IMG/VR virus record: IMGVR_UViG_3300009474_000011
Location: 1-25,272 of that record
DNA from: a virus
Length of the DNA stretch: 25,272 bases
Direction: 5' to 3' (one strand)
Of this stretch, positions 20,227 through 25,272 are shown piece by piece. The position numbers were made by a program, and so were the translations under genes. The notes under the pieces are model-generated. The model had not been told where the DNA came from and searched no databases. It saw only the letters and a program-made list of their open reading frames with translations. How positions within the stretch are numbered: position 1 is the first letter of the stretch; every line of letters starts with the position of its first letter.

Positions 20227-20275
20227 CTCAACTTTTTGACTGATTTTTTGCCGGCGAATTTTTTCCAATTTTTTT
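20227..20275 (-). repeat. A-tract repeat, copy 2
   Basis: The plus-strand core at 20227-20255 begins CTCAACTTTTTGACTG and continues T6-GCCGG; it matches copy 1 at 16933 except for about three positions. Further T-runs follow at 20259-20264 and 20269-20275. Located between the spike gene end and the HNH_3 promoter. The spike gene stop is also followed by a 6-bp AACTGA/TCAGTT hairpin without a T-run. Confidence 0.6.
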
Positions 20276-20293
20276 GTAACTGACTTAGCAATT

Positions 20294-21376
20294 TCAGTTT
20301 AAGAAAATTGATGCACCAGTTATAGTAACAACAGAACCTTTCATGTCAATGGGAGCAGCAGTAGACAAAGACCATCCACCCACTGCTTTGTTTTCAATCT
20401 TCTGCATCGCTCGTAAAGCATAAGCAACTGGAGCAGCCCCAGCAATAGTTTGAGAAAAAGTTTCTGTTGGTGGATCAATTCCAGACAACGGTTTACCCAT
20501 GATCACACTTTTTTTATTACCGCCCACAAATTCATATGACTTTCCAATAATTCTCGTACCCAATCCACCTGTGAGTGACCCAAATAAAATATTTCCTTTT
20601 GCTGCTACATTATAGTCACCCAGAATACCAACATTATATTCTCCCCTAACAAGATAGTTTACTCCACCAAGAGTATTAACTGCAGTTACTGTGCCGGGAA
20701 CTATTTGGTTAACACAAACTTCCCCAGCATTATCAGTATAATGCCCACCAGTAATTGTGTTATTAGAGAACGCAGCATTGATATTATAATCTCCAGTGAG
20801 AACATTAACTTTACCTCCACCTTGCCCAGCCTCTAAATTAATCGCCTCCCCTGCTCGTAAAGTAAGAACATTAACAGCATTTAAAGTAATGTTGTCTGCT
20901 TTGATTGAAACTTCACCTCCCTGAGATTCAATAGCAATATCTCCTTCAACAAACAAAGAATATGGAGGATATTCTTCTACTGTCTCACCACCTTCTCCAT
21001 CTTTAACTCTTGTTTTTTGATCATCGTTACCAGTGATATGAATGCTAGTAGTTTTTGCTTTCTCCTGTTTATCTTCTGCTCTTATAATAACTTTACCCCC
21101 ACACCCAGCTTGAGCTGGCTTGCCAGTAGAAAGAATAATATTACCAGCAGTATCAAGATGAAATATAGATGTGCCATTAGTTAAAATGTAACCAGACGTA
21201 CCATCGTTATTTGTGTACGTTCCCATCGTCCAGCCATGTTTGGTCTGCATGACATTAAAATCAGCATTACAAAACTGACCGCCTTCTAATTCTCCAGAAC
21301 CTTCTGGTCTGGGGGCACCTGTTTCTTGAAATTTTTGTTGGTTTGGCGAAGCCTTTGGTACGTTAGAATTACTCAT
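20294..21376 (-). CDS. Baseplate spike / beta-helix protein (gp5 C-terminal-like)
   Basis: From the ATG at 21376 the protein has 360 residues. The centre (about 140-200) has short repeats of the type seen in intertwined beta-helix needles of T4 gp5 and VgrG (IAIESQGGEVSIKADNITLN, then AVNVLTLRAGEAINLEAGQG). Later parts keep a G..Y.V rhythm (YLVRGEYNVGILGDYNVAAK). A disordered N-terminus is rich in P, N, Q and E. In T4 the needle is the C-terminus of gp5; here it is its own gene immediately after the gp5-like gene, with stop and start overlapping as TAATG. The longer reading from 21385 would use TTG and is not needed. It probably trimerises below the hub to form the membrane-piercing tip (inference). 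Confidence 0.75.
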   Translation of the reverse strand: MSNSNVPKASPNQQKFQETGAPRPEGSGELEGGQFCNADFNVMQTKHGWTMGTYTNNDGTSGYILTNGTSIFHLDTAGNIILSTGKPAQAGCGGKVIIRAEDKQEKAKTTSIHITGNDDQKTRVKDGEGGETVEEYPPYSLFVEGDIAIESQGGEVSIKADNITLNAVNVLTLRAGEAINLEAGQGGGKVNVLTGDYNINAAFSNNTITGGHYTDNAGEVCVNQIVPGTVTAVNTLGGVNYLVRGEYNVGILGDYNVAAKGNILFGSLTGGLGTRIIGKSYEFVGGNKKSVIMGKPLSGIDPPTETFSQTIAGAAPVAYALRAMQKIENKAVGGWSLSTAAPIDMKGSVVTITGASIFLN

Positions 21377-24303
21377 TATGGACAATCAATATATTTACCA
21401 GTACCGATCTTCGTAGATCCTCTACGCTCAAGTTCTTGTATATCTAGGCAGAATAGATTTGGTAGTACTCGTGCTCCAGCACCTTCGCCCCCAATGATTA
21501 AAATTTCAGGCATTTTTTCATACACTTTAGTTCTATCAAGAACTTCTACACTTATAAGATAACCATTTTCAACAATTGCTTTAGCAATATTAGGAATGCC
21601 ATCAATATATACAGTTGGAGAAGATGTATATCCAACACCAGGAGAAATTAACGTAAAAGAATCAATAACACATTGAGTATTAGAATTTTTGGGTGTATTA
21701 ATTTTGTAATTTGTTCCTGTTCTGGTTACTCTAACTTCAGAAACAAATCCTTTGTCGTCCAACAAAGCGATAGCAGTAGCTCCATATCCTTTCCCAGTTA
21801 TAATAACCTGGGGTGCTTTTTGAAAAGGATCTCCTGAATTGATGATAGGTATACTAATAATAACACCATTTTCATCAGTAATTGGAGTTCCTGCTATTGG
21901 TTTTTCAATCTTAGGTTCTGGTCTCGTACCATCACCACCACCAATAATAGTGTCTGGGGTGATAGTATCCGCAGTTTGTTCTGCTTCCAAAAGAACATCA
22001 ACAAATGCTCCTGTTCCGTTAAGAATAAAAGAAAGAGTATAATTACTTTCCCAATTAAGATTATCATTAATACCAACAATAACTTGAGCCGTATTGTTTT
22101 GTACAATAAATGTTCCAATCAAACTATCATTAATAAAAAATTCTGGTACTATTCCAGAACCAGTTAATGTATAGTTATATTCAGTACCATCATCTACATT
22201 AGTTGTAGTGATAGTATACACGATATTCTCTCCTTCTTTGTAGCTTGGCTTATCTGATTCAACAACATATGTTCTTGGAGTTACGATGTCATCATTTATA
22301 CCAGGAACTAATTCAAACTCAGAGTCAATAACAACAGTTGCAGAAGCAGTTGTTCCATCAATAGTTAATGTCAGTGTCTGAGGAACCGTTTCAATGATGT
22401 CATCCTCAGCAATACCAACATTAACTGTTTCTGTGTCACTTTCCATAGTAACAGATCCAGTTAACTCTCCGCCAACAATATCATCTGCAGTAATACTAGA
22501 ACCTGATAATGTATAATTAAGAACAGTACCAATAGGAACGTTGAGTGTTTTGATAGTAAATACTACAGTATCTCCTTCATTTACTGTAGATTTATCAGCT
22601 TGAACAGAATAAAATGGTTCTGTGGTTGTTTCTGAATCGGGAAAAGAATCTGGTACAAATGTTGGTAGATCATCATCATTAAATGGATCATCATACTCTG
22701 GAGGAGTACCAATCTCAGCAAAAGTATCTGATGGAATGTCTGTACCACCAGGAAAAAATGAGGGTGGAGTATTTTCTCCACCAGGAGGTTCAGATGGAAC
22801 ATTTGGCGATGGTTCTAAAAATACGCCACCAATAAAAGTGATTTCGGTTGGTACAGGAGGCGGCACTTGTTTAGATTCATCACAAAGACCACCACCAAAA
22901 TCCAATTCCCCATCTTCAATCGCTTTAATTAATCTATCAAGATCATCTTCTTTATTTTGACCACAATCAGTACATTTTTTTTGAATTGTTTCGCAGTTTG
23001 CTGACGGACCTGAGCAAGAAATGCCAAGAAGACTCAGGACACGATTAAGAAGACCACCAATTAAATTAAATGGCGAAGCTAATAGACCCAGCAATTCTTG
23101 TATTGGTCCTAGAATTGCTGATATAAGGCTATCAAATAATGAAAGTAGTTCATTTAATATGCCTTGAATAATTGTATCTATGGCACAAGTTGCTTGGTAA
23201 AAAAGATCAGATAAAAAACCAAAAATAAGATCAGTAATAAACTGAACAAGTCTATCAGTAAGATCTTCTATAGCACAACCAAGTTCTTTAAATATTTCAT
23301 CAAAGATTTTTTTAATAACTTTTAATCTATTGCCTTTTGCTCTGACAGGTTTGAATGCTTTTTCTGGATCTTTTAAAGGTCCGGTGTTCCCGATAATTTC
23401 TCCGGCAGGATCTTCAAACAGTATTACTGATTTAATTAATTTGTCAATACCATCCTTAACATATTTTATAATCTCTCCTTTAATTCTAGCAATAAAACTG
23501 GTGATCAATCTTGTAACTCTACCAATATGATAGCGAGCAATCGCTACCCCATCATATAAAAATCCATTCACTTTACCTATGTAATAGTCTCCTAATTGTC
23601 CACCAGAGTTTTGATTTGCTGCCAGAAGATCACCAAGAATAGTAGTCAAACTATTCTTCAAATTCTTTTCCTGTCCACACTTAGGATTCGCAATAATGTT
23701 ACAACTTTTACCTCCAATTGGATTGGTTTCACTATATTCAGCAAGAGCAGCAAGAATAATTGGAGGTGCTCCATCTACTTTTGTAGCTCCGTCTGCTGCT
23801 GTAGGACCGGCAGCGGATACATTTGCTTTTGTTTTTTTATCTACTCCACTCTGAGCACTTGTGGGATAATGTGCTTGAGGAATTACATTTTGTGATGTAA
23901 ACGTAGTAAATGATTTGCATTTTCCTGTTGGATTTGGATCATCCTTTTTTAGAATAGTCGCATACTTTGTATGGCCGATAGAACCCATTATAATGGGCTT
24001 TTGTTTATCGCTATCTAAGTAGAACCCCAGCACCCAACAGCCTGGTTCTAAGCCCACAGAGGCACCTGTAGTCAAGCCATCTGTGTATGGTGTCGTCACC
24101 GGCATCATTACATTAGCCCACGGCAATTCATTTGTTGGTGTTGCATCGCAATCTTTAAGATGCTGACCTACAACACGAACACGATATCTACCAGAACTTT
24201 TTGGATCATCACTTTTCTTTGATTCAATCTGGCCAACCCACCAGTTGAAACCATCAGATCCTATTTGATTTACTGGAAATAATGATGATAATACCGGATC
24301 CAT
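21376..24303 (-). CDS. 5: gp5-like baseplate hub subunit with Calx-beta-like domains
   Basis: A 975-residue protein. The first 120 residues look like the gp5 OB-fold (FNWWVGQIESKK, YRVRVVGQHLKD, LPWANVMMPVTTPYTDG, PGCWVLGFYLDSDKQKPIIM). A linker leads to a long amphipathic, hydrophobic helical region (about 215-430) with cysteines at 343, 373, 430, 437, 444 and 447, then a proline- and acid-rich stretch (480-565). Two domains follow at about 565-663 and 679-775 (VNEGDTVVFTIKT and YKEGENIVYTITT) that resemble Calx-beta repeats. The C-terminus (830-960) carries SPGVGYTSSPTVYIDG-type beta repeats. I see no lysozyme domain like that of T4 gp5, so the enzymatic role may be lost or placed elsewhere. 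It follows the hub gene by 23 bases. Confidence 0.82.
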   Translation of the reverse strand: MDPVLSSLFPVNQIGSDGFNWWVGQIESKKSDDPKSSGRYRVRVVGQHLKDCDATPTNELPWANVMMPVTTPYTDGLTTGASVGLEPGCWVLGFYLDSDKQKPIIMGSIGHTKYATILKKDDPNPTGKCKSFTTFTSQNVIPQAHYPTSAQSGVDKKTKANVSAAGPTAADGATKVDGAPPIILAALAEYSETNPIGGKSCNIIANPKCGQEKNLKNSLTTILGDLLAANQNSGGQLGDYYIGKVNGFLYDGVAIARYHIGRVTRLITSFIARIKGEIIKYVKDGIDKLIKSVILFEDPAGEIIGNTGPLKDPEKAFKPVRAKGNRLKVIKKIFDEIFKELGCAIEDLTDRLVQFITDLIFGFLSDLFYQATCAIDTIIQGILNELLSLFDSLISAILGPIQELLGLLASPFNLIGGLLNRVLSLLGISCSGPSANCETIQKKCTDCGQNKEDDLDRLIKAIEDGELDFGGGLCDESKQVPPPVPTEITFIGGVFLEPSPNVPSEPPGGENTPPSFFPGGTDIPSDTFAEIGTPPEYDDPFNDDDLPTFVPDSFPDSETTTEPFYSVQADKSTVNEGDTVVFTIKTLNVPIGTVLNYTLSGSSITADDIVGGELTGSVTMESDTETVNVGIAEDDIIETVPQTLTLTIDGTTASATVVIDSEFELVPGINDDIVTPRTYVVESDKPSYKEGENIVYTITTTNVDDGTEYNYTLTGSGIVPEFFINDSLIGTFIVQNNTAQVIVGINDNLNWESNYTLSFILNGTGAFVDVLLEAEQTADTITPDTIIGGGDGTRPEPKIEKPIAGTPITDENGVIISIPIINSGDPFQKAPQVIITGKGYGATAIALLDDKGFVSEVRVTRTGTNYKINTPKNSNTQCVIDSFTLISPGVGYTSSPTVYIDGIPNIAKAIVENGYLISVEVLDRTKVYEKMPEILIIGGEGAGARVLPNLFCLDIQELERRGSTKIGTGKYIDCP

Positions 24304-24323
24304 ATCACACAGGATTTATTTAT

Positions 24324-24331
24324 TATTTATT
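24324..24331 (-). promoter_or_regulatory. Late-promoter-like AATAAATA before gp5
   Basis: The minus-strand octamer matches TATAAATA at seven of eight positions and lies 21 bases before the gp5 ATG, overlapping the stop of the upstream hub gene, within a short AATAAATAATAAATAAA tract. Low complexity makes a chance match possible. Confidence 0.35.
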
Positions 24332-25272
24332 GTGTTTTAGATGAATAATCTTTCATCCCATAAGAATCCCTAATCAAAGTTAAAAATGTATAGCATCTTC
24401 TTTGTTTGGGATTAAACACATGATTGACTTCAGAAATTAAATATGTTCCACTGTGTTCTGGATCATACTTCTCAACAATTTTTTGTTCTCCGGTAACTTG
24501 ATTTGGAATCATGATGTCAATGCTATCCCCAACCTTCATTGATGGAGTACCATTGATTTTAATTTGTACTTTCTGATTAGTTAATGAGTTCAATCTAGAA
24601 ATAGATTGTGCCATGTAATATTTTTGGTAGTCAGGAAACTGAGTTGCTCCATCACCACCATCCTTTTTTTCAGGTGATGCTATATCTTCTCCGTCATACC
24701 AAGTTTCATGATCTAATATCATACTCATCACACGAGTAGGGTACTTAGCCAACTCTTTTTGACCGTAAGGTAATCCCTTTTGTGATCCCATGTGCTTCAT
24801 ACTATCATAAGATTTATCCAAAGAATAAACATACTCTTCGTAAGCACCAGTACTAAAGTTATAATAACAAATTACAGAAGAGAAAGCACCTGTTCTTAAT
24901 TTTGTAAGAATGTCAATCTCATTTAGAAAATCAATTGACAGAATCTTTTTATTCGGAGGAGAGTTTACATCAATGGGTTCTTGAAAGTATGTGCCAGCAG
25001 AATTTTTTCCTTCACACAAAGTATCAATTGATTTGAAAACATATCCATCTTTATTTTCAAAGAAGAAGTATCCAGCACTTCCGGTTACACTACTATATTC
25101 AGAACTATCGGTTGGTTTTAAAGAAGATACACTTGAGTTTGTTGAAGTTGTTTTGTCGGTTCCTTTGCTTTCTGTTACCTTAGCAGTGCTAGAATTAGCA
25201 ACAGATTTTGATTGTATACTATTAATAACAGCAAATGGACTTCTTTTACCAGCGTTAAAAATTATATTAAAT
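24327..25272 (-). CDS. Baseplate hub protein, gp27-like, C-terminal part (runs off window)
   Basis: The frame is open from the window edge to the stop at 24327 (314 codons visible); the TTG at 25019 is internal and not a start. Near the visible N-terminus is a serine/threonine-rich linker. The segment GSAGYFFFENKDGYVFKSID, followed by TLCEG, is the kind found in tail hub proteins of the gp27/gpD/VgrG fold of T4-like marine phages. The C-terminal half has a beta-rich section (KVQIKINGTPSMKVGDSIDI) and YLISEVNHVF, also typical of hub domains that form a trimeric ring around the tail tube end. Its position directly upstream of the gp5-like gene supports a hub partner. Family identity is from pattern memory, not a search. 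Confidence 0.7.
   Translation of the reverse strand, partial: FNIIFNAGKRSPFAVINSIQSKSVANSSTAKVTESKGTDKTTSTNSSVSSLKPTDSSEYSSVTGSAGYFFFENKDGYVFKSIDTLCEGKNSAGTYFQEPIDVNSPPNKKILSIDFLNEIDILTKLRTGAFSSVICYYNFSTGAYEEYVYSLDKSYDSMKHMGSQKGLPYGQKELAKYPTRVMSMILDHETWYDGEDIASPEKKDGGDGATQFPDYQKYYMAQSISRLNSLTNQKVQIKINGTPSMKVGDSIDIMIPNQVTGEQKIVEKYDPEHSGTYLISEVNHVFNPKQRRCYTFLTLIRDSYGMKDYSSKTQ

Noticed and set aside
16600-20293. CRISPR array or insertion sequence in the island
   Set aside because: No regularly spaced direct repeats, no transposase and no terminal inverted repeats with target duplication were seen.
21377-21385. Longer start (TTG at 21385) for the spike protein
   Set aside because: The ATG at 21376 overlaps the gp5-like stop as TAATG, a common coupled start; nothing supports the TTG.
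25017-25019. TTG at 25019 as the start of the hub protein
   Set aside because: The frame stays open upstream to the window edge with conserved-looking hub sequence (GYFFFENKDGYVFKSID) before it.

Overview
The window looks like a piece of a T4-like cyanophage genome (marine Synechococcus or Prochlorococcus myovirus). The evidence is the combination of a gp5-like baseplate hub protein, a giant virion protein, three tail-collar fibres, several 2-oxoglutarate/Fe(II) oxygenases, a CpeT-type phycobiliprotein lyase, a tRNA cluster, and T4-type late promoters (TATAAATA). Every gene I can support lies on the minus strand, so transcription runs from high to low coordinates. Most of the DNA is AT-rich; the helicase fragment and a 43-residue basic ORF look GC-richer.

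Layout in transcription order. (1) 25272-20294, baseplate hub: the C-terminal part of a gp27-like hub protein, a 975-residue gp5-like OB-fold protein with two Calx-beta-like domains and no recognisable lysozyme, and a separate beta-helix spike protein. (2) 20293-16600, an accessory island: nine credible tRNAs (Ile-TAT, Lys-TTT, an atypical Leu-TAA, Thr-TGT, Ile-GAT, Met-CAT, Leu-TAG, Asn-GTT, all without encoded CCA; that is eight intact plus the atypical Leu), two tRNA-like relics, a candidate structured RNA, two HNH endonucleases, cpeT with an upstream 88-residue gene, and two small ORFs of 43 and 47 codons. Host-type sigma-70 promoters with TTGACA boxes sit in the upstream part of this island, while both HNH genes have a TATAAATA late promoter. 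The island ends in a strong hairpin terminator followed at once by a late promoter. (3) 16585-3626, tail fibre module: a 3296-residue virion protein followed by three paralogous collar-domain fibres with HxH motifs. (4) 3615-507, five tightly packed genes: an oxygenase, a tail-fibre-assembly-chaperone-like protein, a PKHD-type oxygenase, an unknown protein and a third oxygenase, closed by a rho-independent terminator. (5) 418-1, the N-terminus of an SF2 DEAH helicase.

How it fits together: late genes build the hub, spike and host-contact fibres, and the clustered chaperone and oxygenases probably assemble or modify fibre proteins (inference). The island inserted between these late blocks carries genes normally useful earlier in infection: tRNAs and the bilin lyase. 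It has its own early-type promoters and a terminator that insulates it from the fibre operon. The most unusual items are the tRNA tertiary-pair swaps, the short-variable-arm Leu(UAA) tRNA, the relic tRNAs and the 130-nt structured segment among them.
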